DNA of 64,000 nt. Source: SAR86 cluster bacterium SAR86E (GTDB lineage Bacteria > Pseudomonadota > Gammaproteobacteria > Magnimaribacterales > D2472). The notes under the pieces were generated by a model. The model was not told where the DNA came from. It was given only the letters and a program-made list of their open reading frames with translations, and did no database searches. The position numbers and the translations under genes were made by a program. This document shows, piece after piece, positions 36,255 to 43,868 of this stretch (positions are counted from its first letter, which is position 1; each line of letters begins with the position of its first letter). The DNA is taken from contig AMWX01000008.1 of assembly GCA_000307935.1 (NCBI GenBank), positions 1 to 64,000 on the forward strand. The letters run 5' to 3'.

Positions 36255-37471
36255 TCCTTTGCAGATAATGATCTCATGGTGAGTTTTGCTAGTTGAGACA
36301 TATGAACCTCATCTGGGCCGTCAGCAATCCTGCAAAATCTACTTGTTGTAAAAATATGAGCCAATGGAGTGTCTTGGCACACACCCATGCCTCCAAAAAT
36401 TTGCATGGCTCGACTTGAAACATCTTCACACATTTTTGGGGCAACAATTTTTAACATAGAAATATAATCTCTTGCTGAATCAATGCCATGATTATCCATT
36501 TTTTCAGCAGCAGCCATAACCAAGAGTCGGCACTGCTCAATGTCACATCTACTCCTTGCGATTTCATGCTGCACGCTTGTTTTTTGACTCAAGGCCTCAC
36601 CAAAAGCTACACGATTTTGTGCACGATCACACATCAGCTCAAGGCTGCGTTGAGCCATTCCTACAAACATCATCGCATATTGAAAACGCCCAGGGCCTAA
36701 TCGACCTTGCGCAATTTCAAATCCTCTACCTTCGCCAAGAATCAAATTTGTAACTGGAACTCTAACATTTTTGAATACCACATCACCTTCGCCACCAGGA
36801 GAGTGATTTTCGCCAAACACTCTTAATGATCTAACTATCTCTACACCTGGAGTATCAGTAGGTACTAAAATAGTTGAGTGTTGCGTATGACGAGAGTTTC
36901 CTGGGTTTGATTTACCCATTACCAACATTAATTTACAGCGTGGATTAATTACACCTGTGGTCCACCATTTGTGTCCATTTAGAATATATTCATCGCCATC
37001 GCGTTTAATTTCTAACTCCATGTTGGTTGCATCAGAAGATGCCACATCTGGCTCAGTCATTGCATAGGCAGAACGAATTTTTCCATCTAACAGAGGATCA
37101 AGCCATTCTTTCTGCTGCTCCGGAGTACCATATTTTGCCAATACTTCCATATTACCTCTATCTGGCGCATTGCAGTTAAACACTTGTTGCGCCCATGCAG
37201 AACGGGACATGGTCTCAAACAAAACCGCAATTTCAACGTTGGTTAAGCCTGGGCTCCAAGGAGCATATTCTTTGGGTAAGAATAGGTTCCAAAGCTCCTG
37301 TTTCTTTGCTTCTTTTTTAAGGTCTTCGTACCAGTCTGGATATTGCCACAGGTTCTCATAATTGCTGGTAAATTCATCGTAATCTTTTTCACGAGGGTAA
37401 ATATGCTGCTCCATAAAAATTTCAAGTCTTTCATGAATTGCTTTAGCCTTTTCACCAATTTGGTATGCCAT
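36251..37471 (-). CDS. Acyl-CoA dehydrogenase (ACAD10/11-like)
   Basis: The 406-residue flavoprotein would introduce a double bond into an acyl-CoA. Family features are YAMTEPDVASSDATNMELEI near residue 142, the FAD-binding NGHKWWTTGVINP, FGENHSPGGEGDVVF, RVAFGEALSQKTSVQHEIA and the C-terminal QIFGGMGVCQDTPLAHIF with SRFCRIADGPDEVHMSQLA. The final Asp-Glu in GPDE is the usual catalytic-base area of ACAD10/11-type enzymes. It starts 9 bp after the tetR stop on the minus strand, so tetR and this gene form one operon read from the palindromic operator at 38064-38096. Substrate chain length cannot be told. Confidence 0.93.
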   Translation of the reverse strand: MAYQIGEKAKAIHERLEIFMEQHIYPREKDYDEFTSNYENLWQYPDWYEDLKKEAKKQELWNLFLPKEYAPWSPGLTNVEIAVLFETMSRSAWAQQVFNCNAPDRGNMEVLAKYGTPEQQKEWLDPLLDGKIRSAYAMTEPDVASSDATNMELEIKRDGDEYILNGHKWWTTGVINPRCKLMLVMGKSNPGNSRHTQHSTILVPTDTPGVEIVRSLRVFGENHSPGGEGDVVFKNVRVPVTNLILGEGRGFEIAQGRLGPGRFQYAMMFVGMAQRSLELMCDRAQNRVAFGEALSQKTSVQHEIARSRCDIEQCRLLVMAAAEKMDNHGIDSARDYISMLKIVAPKMCEDVSSRAMQIFGGMGVCQDTPLAHIFTTSRFCRIADGPDEVHMSQLAKLTMRSLSAKD

Positions 37472-37480
37472 TTTTTTCCT

Positions 37481-38050
37481 TTATTTATTATCGTTTGCAA
37501 TTAAGAGGCATTGCCTGAGCATAGCCTTTGAAATCTGATCATTATTTAATTTTTGACCCTGAAGCCTCGTCCACATTGCAAAGGCTAGACTGGCATGGAA
37601 TAAATGCCTAGATTCGGTATCAAAATTTAAAACCTCTGGAAGAATCTCTTCGGTTTTATTTTTAATAATATCTTGATACATCAAATAATTTTCTTTTAAA
37701 AATTTGTATTTCCACATATTAGAAACAGTCATAAACATAATTAACTTATGTTTTTCATAGCCTGCATTCATGTGCTTGATTATGGATTGGAGTCGAGTCT
37801 CAAATGATGATGAGGTATCGTACTTGACCTCAAAATCATATTCCTTGCTTAAGACGGCATCAACTGATTTGAAGAGATTTTCCATTTCATCAAATTGTCT
37901 GAAAACAGTCCTTATTCCAACACCTGATTCATCAGCAACTTGTTGAGCGGTTGGCTCTAAATTTCCTGCTTTGAATAATTTAATGCAAGCATCCACGATA
38001 AGTTTTTGGCTATTGATACTTCGTAGATTTCTTCCGTCTTGTTTTGTCAT
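37481..38050 (-). CDS. TetR-family transcriptional regulator
   Basis: The 189-residue protein has an N-terminal TetR helix-turn-helix: RSINSQKLIVDACIKLFKAGNLEPTAQQVADESGVGIRTVFRQF in two parts over residues 10-55, then an all-helical ligand domain. The track's longer start at 38077 would place the start inside the operator and upstream of the predicted -10, so ATG at 38050 (MTKQDGRN) is preferred. It is divergent from the nitronate monooxygenase gene across a 33-bp perfect palindrome, the usual layout for autoregulation. Similar sites occur at 30620 and 53761. The ligand is unknown; an acyl-CoA or aromatic compound would fit the neighbouring enzymes. Confidence 0.9.
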   Translation of the reverse strand: MTKQDGRNLRSINSQKLIVDACIKLFKAGNLEPTAQQVADESGVGIRTVFRQFDEMENLFKSVDAVLSKEYDFEVKYDTSSSFETRLQSIIKHMNAGYEKHKLIMFMTVSNMWKYKFLKENYLMYQDIIKNKTEEILPEVLNFDTESRHLFHASLAFAMWTRLQGQKLNNDQISKAMLRQCLLIANDNK

Positions 38051-38060
38051 AATTATTTGA

Positions 38061-38089
38061 AATATATCTATTGACATAATTTATGTCAA
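38061..38089 (-). promoter_or_regulatory. Promoter for tetR-acyl-CoA dehydrogenase
   Basis: On the minus strand a consensus TTGACA (38089 to 38084) and TATATT (38066 to 38061) are separated by 17 bp. The start would be about 4 bases before the tetR ATG at 38050, so the leader is almost absent. Both boxes lie within or at the edge of the palindrome. Confidence 0.6.
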
Positions 38090-38096
38090 TAGATAT
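38064..38096. promoter_or_regulatory. 33-bp perfect palindromic TetR operator
   Basis: Sixteen-base arms atatctattgacataa and ttatgtcaatagatat flank a single T with no mismatch. The site lies between tetR (start 38050) and the divergent nitronate monooxygenase gene (start 38106) and contains the -35 boxes of both promoters. This is what an autorepressing TetR operator looks like; two further near-copies exist in the window. Confidence 0.82.
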
Positions 38097-38099
38097 TGT
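38071..38099 (+). promoter_or_regulatory. Promoter for the nitronate monooxygenase operon, leaderless
   Basis: TTGACA (38071-38076) and TATTGT (38094-38099) are 17 bp apart. The -10 ends six bases before the ATG at 38106, so the transcript would be leaderless; no ribosome binding site is seen. Confidence 0.55.
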
Positions 38100-38105
38100 T
38101 AATCT

Positions 38106-39029
38106 ATGAATAGAGTAACTGAAATCTTAGGGGTTAAATACCCAATTATTCAAGCGCCCATGGGATGGATTGCTAGAAGTCAGCTAGCTTCTGCTGTTTC
38201 AAATGCAGGAGGATTTGGCATCATCGAAACTTCTTCTGGAGAGACTGAAAATTGCAAAGCTGAGATTTTAGCTATGTCAGAACTCACAGATAAACCCTTT
38301 GGTGTGAACCTGCCTTTAATGTTTTTGAGAGATGAGAGCATGATTGAATTGGTATTAGAGCAAGGTATAAAATTTGTTACTACTTCTGCCGGTGATCCAG
38401 GCAAATACATTCATATTCTCAAAGATGCTGGTATCAAGGTTTTTCATGCAGTACCAAGCGTAGCCGGTGCAATTAAGGCAGCTGATGCTGGGGTGGATGG
38501 CCTTGTGATTGAAGGCACAGAGGGAGGAGGCTTTAAAAGCCCAGAAGAAGTAGGTTTAATTGTGCTTATACAGGCAATTAGAAAACACACAGACTTGCCT
38601 ATTATTGCAGCGGGCGGAATTGTTGATGGAATAGGTATGGCTGCAGCTTTTGCGGCTGGAGCAGAAGGCATCCAGATGGGGACTAGGTTTGTATCTTCCA
38701 AAGAAAGTCCAGTGCATGACAACTTTAAAAATTCAATTATTGACTCAGATGAGCAGGGAACATGGATTCTCAATAAAAAATCAAAACCTTGCATTAGAGC
38801 GCTAAAAACAGAATTTACCGAAAAAATACATGAAGCTGGTGTCATGGAGATGACTGACATGATGAAAATTCAAGATCTCTACTTTGGGGGAGATATGAAT
38901 GCAGCGCCTGCTCTAACTGGCCAGTCAGCAGGATTGATTGATGTAGTCAAACCAGTTGCTCAAATCATCGACGAAACCATCAGCGAATTTAATCAGGCAT
39001 GCAAAAGGATGTCTGCTCAGAAATTTTAA
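38106..39029 (+). CDS. Nitronate monooxygenase (2-nitropropane dioxygenase family, copy 1)
   Basis: This FMN-dependent TIM barrel oxidises alkyl nitronates such as propionate 3-nitronate, although many family members act on other substrates or as enoyl reductases. The 307 residues start VTEILGVKYPIIQAPMGWIA, and the FMN phosphate-binding part is IIAAGGIVDGIGMAAAFAAGAEGIQMGTRF near residue 175. EGTEGGGFKSPE contains the EGGGH-like motif near residue 138 but with Phe where a catalytic His often stands in class I enzymes, so oxidation of nitronates is not certain. It heads a long co-directional operon. A second copy lies at 48865. Confidence 0.87.
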   Translation: MNRVTEILGVKYPIIQAPMGWIARSQLASAVSNAGGFGIIETSSGETENCKAEILAMSELTDKPFGVNLPLMFLRDESMIELVLEQGIKFVTTSAGDPGKYIHILKDAGIKVFHAVPSVAGAIKAADAGVDGLVIEGTEGGGFKSPEEVGLIVLIQAIRKHTDLPIIAAGGIVDGIGMAAAFAAGAEGIQMGTRFVSSKESPVHDNFKNSIIDSDEQGTWILNKKSKPCIRALKTEFTEKIHEAGVMEMTDMMKIQDLYFGGDMNAAPALTGQSAGLIDVVKPVAQIIDETISEFNQACKRMSAQKF

Positions 39030-39031
39030 GA

Positions 39032-40072
39032 ATGAAAAGCTTGAACCCTATCCCAGTTATTGGAGTGCCCGCTTCACCGTATACAAGAAAGATGGTTGCC
39101 TTGCTTCGTTACAGAAGGATTCCATACACAGTAGAGTGGGGCAATGCCAGGGAATTGATTGAAAAACATAAACTTGAGGCGCCAAAACCCGTTTTACTTC
39201 CAGTGATGATTTTTGAGATTGATGGTGCGCATAAAGCAATCACTGATTCCACTCCAATCATTCACCATTTAGAAAATGAATTTCCTGATAGAGGAGTGAT
39301 TCCTCACGATCCAAAACTAGCTTTTTTGAACTATGTTTTAGAAGATTTTGGAGATGAGTGGGTCACAAAATATATGTTTCATTACAGATGGCACTTCAAA
39401 GAAGATATAGATAAAGCAGGCACCATTTTGCCATTGTTGCATGATGTAAGTCTTGATGATGAATCACATAAAGCTTTCAAACAGGGATTTGCTGAATTAC
39501 AGATAAGCCGACTTTGGGTTGTAGGTTCAAATGAAATAACTGCTCCAATCATTGAGTCAAGTTACAAGAGATTTCTGCAACAGCTTGAAGATTGCTTGTC
39601 AAAGAATGCATTTTTATTTGGCAGTCGCCCATCATCAGCTGATTATGCAATATTTGGTCAATTGTCAGCATTAATAGGCTTTGACCCAACATCTCGCACA
39701 ATTGCTCATGAGATATCACCGCGAGTTATTGCATGGCAGGATCGTATGGAGGACATGAGCGGCATAGATCCCGCGGAAGACGATTGGTTGACTTATGAGG
39801 TTGCCCAAGAGGACTTAGCTGACATCTTTCAAGAGGTCGGCAAAGTTTATTTGCCCGCACTCTTGGCAAATGCAAAAGCTATCGCTGCTGAGGAGAAGAC
39901 TTGGACCACTCAAATAGACGGTGCTCAATGGAAGCAGCGCAGCTTCCCATATCAAGCAAAATGTCTTCAATGGATTAATGATGAATTTAATGCTTTAAAT
40001 AGTGATGACCAAAATCAAATCATGGTCTTTTTAAAGAAAACTGGTTGTCAGGATTTAATTGTAAAGGAATAG
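39032..40072 (+). CDS. Glutathione S-transferase-like protein with extended C-terminus
   Basis: The 346-residue protein starts with a thioredoxin-like GST domain: IGVPASPYTRKMVALLRYRRIPYTVEW at residues 9-35, followed by a helical C-terminal domain with FGSRPSSADYAIFGQLSALIGFDP. At 346 residues it is over 100 longer than a normal GST, and the extra C-terminal part (EDLADIFQEVGKVYLPALLANA) is shared by large alphaproteobacterial GST-like proteins of unknown substrate. The track's longer N-terminus overlaps the upstream gene; ATG at 39032, two bases after it, is chosen. The SPYTRK motif contains a Ser in the spot used by theta/beta classes. Confidence 0.8.
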   Translation: MKSLNPIPVIGVPASPYTRKMVALLRYRRIPYTVEWGNARELIEKHKLEAPKPVLLPVMIFEIDGAHKAITDSTPIIHHLENEFPDRGVIPHDPKLAFLNYVLEDFGDEWVTKYMFHYRWHFKEDIDKAGTILPLLHDVSLDDESHKAFKQGFAELQISRLWVVGSNEITAPIIESSYKRFLQQLEDCLSKNAFLFGSRPSSADYAIFGQLSALIGFDPTSRTIAHEISPRVIAWQDRMEDMSGIDPAEDDWLTYEVAQEDLADIFQEVGKVYLPALLANAKAIAAEEKTWTTQIDGAQWKQRSFPYQAKCLQWINDEFNALNSDDQNQIMVFLKKTGCQDLIVKE

Positions 40073-40074
40073 AG

Positions 40075-41166
40075 ATGGAAGTATTAAGAACGCCTGATGA
40101 GAGGTTTAATAATTTAAAGGAATATCCCTTTGAACCTCATTACACAAACATTAAAACTCATGATGGAACAACATTAAGAATTCATCATATCGATGAAGGG
40201 CCAAAGGATGGCCCAATACTTTTAGCTATGCATGGGCAACCAGTTTGGAGCTATTTATATGCAAGAATGATTCCGTTTTTAGTGAAGGTTGGCATTAGAG
40301 TAATTGCTCCAGACTTACCAGGTTATGGTAAATCAGATAAACCAGCTGCCAGAGAAGATTACAGCTATCAAAATCAAGTAGATTGGATGGGTGAATGGTT
40401 GAAAGAAAATAATTTTTTAAATTTAACTTTTTTTGGTCAGGACTGGGGAGGTTTAATTGGGCTTAGAATGGTTGCACAAGATCCCGATAGATTTATTAAG
40501 GTATCTATGGGAAATACTGGATTACCATATAACCCAGATGTTCCGCAAGAAGTAATTGAAAAGGTCAAAGAGTTTAGAGCAAGTAATTTAAAGCTTACTC
40601 CAATGAGCATGCAAAAAGAGGTTATGCAGATGGATGGAAAAAACCTTTCAAAAGAGTCATCACCTACATTTCATCCATCATTAAAATTTATGTATTGGCA
40701 AAAATTTTGCTGGGATACAGAAAACCTACCTGTAGGATTTATTAACTCAACCATGATGGAAAAAAGATCAAAAATTTCTATGATAGGACAGTATCTTTTT
40801 GAAAATTTAGGCTTAGCAAAGATCTCACCATTTACCTCTGACCTGATGAAGGCTTATGAAGCGCCTTTTCCAGATCCATCTTTTAAAATGGGTCCTCGCG
40901 CAATGCCCAGTCATGTTCCAACTCTTCCAGATCAATCTTTAGAAGCTCAGAAAAAGGCAAGAGAATTCTTTAAAACCTCAACCAAACCTTTCTTAGCAGT
41001 ATTTGCGGGTGACGATCCAGTCACCAATGGTATTGAAAAAGATGTCCTCAAAATGGCGCCAAATGCAAAAAGTGCACCTCATATTGGAGGAGGGCATTTT
41101 TATCAGTGGACAAGACCAGAGCAGCTATCTGATATTCTTATATCTTTTATAAAGGAGCAAACATGA
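40075..41166 (+). CDS. Haloalkane dehalogenase-like alpha/beta hydrolase
   Basis: The 363-residue protein has the HLD-I layout: an oxyanion motif [15 protein letters not shown] near residue 53, the nucleophile Asp123 with adjacent halide-binding Trp124 in [11 protein letters not shown], a cap domain with the [18 protein letters not shown] segment typical of dehalogenases, an acid in [10 protein letters not shown] and the catalytic His in IGGGHFYQW. An ordinary esterase would have Ser rather than Asp as nucleophile, so haloalkane dehalogenation, release of halide by water, is a real possibility. It is longer than DhlA (310) because of extra cap sequence. ATG at 40075 is used because the track's start lies within the previous gene. 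It overlaps the next GST by 4 bp. Confidence 0.8.
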   Translation: MEVLRTPDERFNNLKEYPFEPHYTNIKTHDGTTLRIHHIDEGPKDGPILLAMHGQPVWSYLYARMIPFLVKVGIRVIAPDLPGYGKSDKPAAREDYSYQNQVDWMGEWLKENNFLNLTFFGQDWGGLIGLRMVAQDPDRFIKVSMGNTGLPYNPDVPQEVIEKVKEFRASNLKLTPMSMQKEVMQMDGKNLSKESSPTFHPSLKFMYWQKFCWDTENLPVGFINSTMMEKRSKISMIGQYLFENLGLAKISPFTSDLMKAYEAPFPDPSFKMGPRAMPSHVPTLPDQSLEAQKKAREFFKTSTKPFLAVFAGDDPVTNGIEKDVLKMAPNAKSAPHIGGGHFYQWTRPEQLSDILISFIKEQT

Positions 41167-41846
41167 TTGATTTTTATACTGCACCAACACCTAATGGGCA
41201 TAAAGTATCATGCACCTTAGAGGCCATGGAGCTCGAGTATGAGACTCATGTAGTTAATTTGATGGAAAATGAGCAAAAAAAACCTGAGTTTCTCGCAATT
41301 AGTCCAAATGGCAGAATCCCTGCCATTGTTGATAGAGACGCCGATAATCTTCCAATTTTTGAGTCAGGCGCCATTATGATCTATCTAGCTGAGAAGACTG
41401 GCAAGCTTATGCCAACAGATCTGCATGAAAAAGCTAAGGTGCTCGAGTGGGTCATGTTTCAGATCGGTGGCGTAGGTCCGATGATGGGGCAGGCTAATGT
41501 GTTTTTTAGATATTTTCCAGAAAAAATTCAGCCAGCTATAGATCGTTATCAAAATGAAGGCAGAAGACTGTTTGAGGTTTTGGATGATCATTTAGCAAAG
41601 CAAGAATGGTTAGCAAAAGATTATTCAATTGCAGATATTGCTAACTGGTGTTGGGTGAGAACTTATAAATGGTCAGGAATTTCAATTGAGGGCCTTAATC
41701 ACTTAGAGCGATGGATGAAGGCTATGTATGGCCAACCAGGAATGAGTGCAGGTCTTGAAGTCCCTATAAAAATGGAAAGTTTGTTAGATGATGATAAAAA
41801 AGCCAAAGAATTTGCAAAAAATGCAGAGAAGATGGTTAAAAAATAA
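41163..41846 (+). CDS. Glutathione S-transferase (YfcG/YghU-like)
   Basis: The 227-residue protein carries a GST N-terminal domain with [24 protein letters not shown], the PxG-type [12 protein letters not shown] and the glutathione-binding [15 protein letters not shown], then a helical domain with [20 protein letters not shown] and the N-capping-box region. TPNG plus [11 protein letters not shown] resemble the nu-class YfcG/YghU proteins that act as disulfide-bond reductases with glutathione. It follows the dehalogenase-like gene with ATGA overlap, suggesting that its role is detoxifying or further processing a dehalogenated product. This is an inference from context. Confidence 0.9.
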   Translation: MIDFYTAPTPNGHKVSCTLEAMELEYETHVVNLMENEQKKPEFLAISPNGRIPAIVDRDADNLPIFESGAIMIYLAEKTGKLMPTDLHEKAKVLEWVMFQIGGVGPMMGQANVFFRYFPEKIQPAIDRYQNEGRRLFEVLDDHLAKQEWLAKDYSIADIANWCWVRTYKWSGISIEGLNHLERWMKAMYGQPGMSAGLEVPIKMESLLDDDKKAKEFAKNAEKMVKK

Positions 41847-41858
41847 AGAGGATAAATT

Positions 41859-42473
41859 ATGTTAAAAGTTCATTTTGTGGCTGGTACTAGGGCAGGTCGG
41901 GTTGTATGGCTGTTAGAAGAGTTAGGATTAGAGTATGAAGTAAATATTATGCCCTTTACTAAAGAGGGGCTTAAATCTTCAGAGCACAGATCAAGGCATG
42001 CATTAGGTAGAGTGCCAGTATTAGAAGATGGAGATATTTCAATTTTTGAGTCAGGCGCCATCATTGATTATGTTCTTGAGAGACATAAGAATGGAGGATT
42101 AAAACCGAGTTCAGATTCTTCTGAATTTCCGTTTTATCTCCAGTGGTACCACTATTGCGAGGGCATGGTTATGCCCCCAATGAATCAAATAGTTGTTCAG
42201 ACTATTTTATTGCCACCAGACCGAAGAGATGAAACTGTTTTAAATCAAGCAAAAAACCTACTCACAAAATCTTTAGCTCCAGTGAATGAAAATCTTGCTG
42301 ATAAAGATTACCTAATTGGAGATTTTTCAGCTGCAGATCTCATGCTTGGACACTCATGCTTCATGGCTAACAGAATGGGATGTGTGAGCGAGGAAATGCA
42401 AAATATTAAGGACTATGTTGCAAGAATTAATGCAAGACCTGCCTTTCAAAAAGCCATTACGATGGGAGAATAA
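41859..42473 (+). CDS. Glutathione S-transferase
   Basis: A 204-residue GST with the N-terminal domain HFVAGTRAGRVVWLLEELGLEYE, the cis-proline region HALGRVPVLEDGD and FESGAIIDYVLERH, and an all-helical C-terminal part with YLIGDFSAADLMLGHSCF. The Arg-Ala-Gly-Arg start is shared with many beta/theta-like bacterial GSTs. It is the third GST-like gene of the operon in four genes and is separated from its neighbour by 12 bp containing GAGG. Substrate unknown. Confidence 0.9.
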   Translation: MLKVHFVAGTRAGRVVWLLEELGLEYEVNIMPFTKEGLKSSEHRSRHALGRVPVLEDGDISIFESGAIIDYVLERHKNGGLKPSSDSSEFPFYLQWYHYCEGMVMPPMNQIVVQTILLPPDRRDETVLNQAKNLLTKSLAPVNENLADKDYLIGDFSAADLMLGHSCFMANRMGCVSEEMQNIKDYVARINARPAFQKAITMGE

Positions 42474-42475
42474 TT

Positions 42476-42892
42476 ATGGAGGTAAAAAACCATTTAAAAC
42501 CTCATAAAACTCAGATTGAGGGATTTCTTGAGGGTGATACTGACACGCCTATAACAATGCTAAATCTTTTAAAGTTTAAAGAAAAGGCTGAATATGAGGA
42601 TGGAAGAGAGACAGATCTTACCGGAAAAGAGGCCTATTCTATATATGCTAAAGAGGTTGTAGAGCATCTTAAAAAAGTAGGAGCAAATTGGGTTTTGTCT
42701 GGAAAAGTAAGTCGCCTCATGATTGGAGAGGCTGAAGATTTATGGGATAGCGTAGGAATTGCTAGGTACCCAAGCCGAAAAGCCATGTTTGAAATGATCA
42801 TGGACCCCGATTACTTAGAGAGCGAAAAACATAGATCGGCTGGTCTAGAAGGACAGTTAAATATCGAGTTTAAAGAAGACGAATTATTATGA
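42476..42892 (+). CDS. DUF1330-like protein (cytoplasmic copy)
   Basis: The 138-residue protein is a ferredoxin-like, dimeric alpha-beta-barrel type small protein of the DUF1330/EthD-related group; function unknown. The core NLLKFKEKAEYEDGRETDLTG, then SRLMIGEAEDLWDSVGIARYPSRKAMFEM and LESEKHRSAGLEGQLNIEF are shared almost unchanged with the next gene. There is no signal peptide. It is likely that the pair arose by tandem duplication, since both proteins and their DNA match closely over about 100 codons. Neighbouring genes imply a role in the catabolic operon. Confidence 0.82.
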   Translation: MEVKNHLKPHKTQIEGFLEGDTDTPITMLNLLKFKEKAEYEDGRETDLTGKEAYSIYAKEVVEHLKKVGANWVLSGKVSRLMIGEAEDLWDSVGIARYPSRKAMFEMIMDPDYLESEKHRSAGLEGQLNIEFKEDELL

Positions 42893-43395
42893 AGAAATAT
42901 TTTTTCTTTATCGCAATATTACTAATTGGAATTTTTTTCTTTTTCTTTGATCGAAATTCTAACAATAACGAAGAAAAGATTTTTAAGAATGCGGTGACCC
43001 CATCTCCAGTTCAGGTTGCAGGATTTGCATTAGGAGAAGATGCTCCATTTTTGGCAGTCAATCTCATTAAGTTTAAAGAAAAAGCAGAATATGCCGATGG
43101 AAGAGAAACTGATCTTACTGGAAGAGAGGCATATGCTCTTTATGCTGATGAGGTTTTAGGGCATTTAGCCAAAGTTGGCGCTGAACCAATATTTGGTGGA
43201 GATGTTAGTCGACTCATTCTTGGTGAGGTTGAAGAGCTCTGGGATGTTGTTGCAGTTGTAAGATATCCCAGCAGAAAAGCTATGTTTAAAATGGCTACAA
43301 GTGACGAGTACAGAGAAAGTGAAAAACACAGGACAGCAGGCTTAGCTGGACAACTAAATATTGAAGTCACCGAGGATGGATTTAATTTTGAATAA
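42889..43395 (+). CDS. DUF1330-like protein with N-terminal membrane anchor
   Basis: The 168-residue paralogue of the previous gene begins with a hydrophobic helix (KKYFFFIAILLIGIFFFFF) and a spacer before the core NLIKFKEKAEYADGRETDLTG, so it is predicted to face the periplasm. The core ends with ESEKHRTAGLAGQLNIEV like its neighbour. The ATG overlaps the upstream stop by 4 bp. A cytoplasmic and an exported version side by side suggests the same ligand or reaction is handled in both compartments; this is an inference. Confidence 0.8.
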   Translation: MKKYFFFIAILLIGIFFFFFDRNSNNNEEKIFKNAVTPSPVQVAGFALGEDAPFLAVNLIKFKEKAEYADGRETDLTGREAYALYADEVLGHLAKVGAEPIFGGDVSRLILGEVEELWDVVAVVRYPSRKAMFKMATSDEYRESEKHRTAGLAGQLNIEVTEDGFNFE

Positions 43396-43852
43396 ACTCT
43401 TCCCTGAAAGTGCTAACAATGATTTTCGAGGTTACAAGATTGCGCTTTGGGGGTTTATAGCTTTCACGCTTTTGATGACATGGCGATCAATAATTCACAT
43501 GTTATTTGAGCAGTATGGGTTTCATGAAATAGCTAACTTTACAATTATTGCGGGCGACCCAGACCCCATGATTGTAATTTATAGATTTTTTTCATTATGG
43601 GGTTTTGCGCAACTAATTTTTTGCTTAGTTTGCTGGGTTGTTATATTTCGATACAGAGCACTCATTCCATTAATGTATTTGCTGTGGTTATTTGAGTGGA
43701 GCTTCAGAACTTTTGGTTATCCATTGATAAGAGAAGACATAGCTGTGCAAGGCATTTATACCGTTGGAGCAACTCCAGGGGCGGTTGGGGCTCCTTATAT
43801 TACTTTTCTTTTAATAATACTTTTCAGTCTTTCACTAATACAAAAAAAATAA
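43376..43852 (+). CDS. Predicted integral membrane protein, unknown
   Basis: I do not recognise this family. With ATG at 43376 it has 158 residues and four predicted membrane helices: near IALWGFIAFTLLMTWRSI, FFSLWGFAQLIFCLVCWVVI, LIPLMYLLWLFEWSF and PYITFLLIILFSLSLI. Other possible starts are TTG at 43361 or 43388; all overlap the previous gene. The size and layout recall small four-helix proteins such as DoxX or DUF4345 relatives, but no signature fixes it. It lies between the DUF1330 pair and the DUF2855 gene. Confidence 0.7.
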   Translation: MDLILNKLFPESANNDFRGYKIALWGFIAFTLLMTWRSIIHMLFEQYGFHEIANFTIIAGDPDPMIVIYRFFSLWGFAQLIFCLVCWVVIFRYRALIPLMYLLWLFEWSFRTFGYPLIREDIAVQGIYTVGATPGAVGAPYITFLLIILFSLSLIQKK

Positions 43853-43868
43853 TCCAAAGGAAAAAATT

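Noticed and set aside
36488-36753. Plus-strand ORFs of 65-70 residues
   Set aside because: They lie entirely antisense within the acyl-CoA dehydrogenase and have no recognisable domain or ribosome binding site.
38051-38077. Longer tetR reading frame starting at 38077
   Set aside because: It would begin inside the palindromic operator, upstream of the predicted -10 and transcript start; the ATG at 38050 gives a normal TetR N-terminus.
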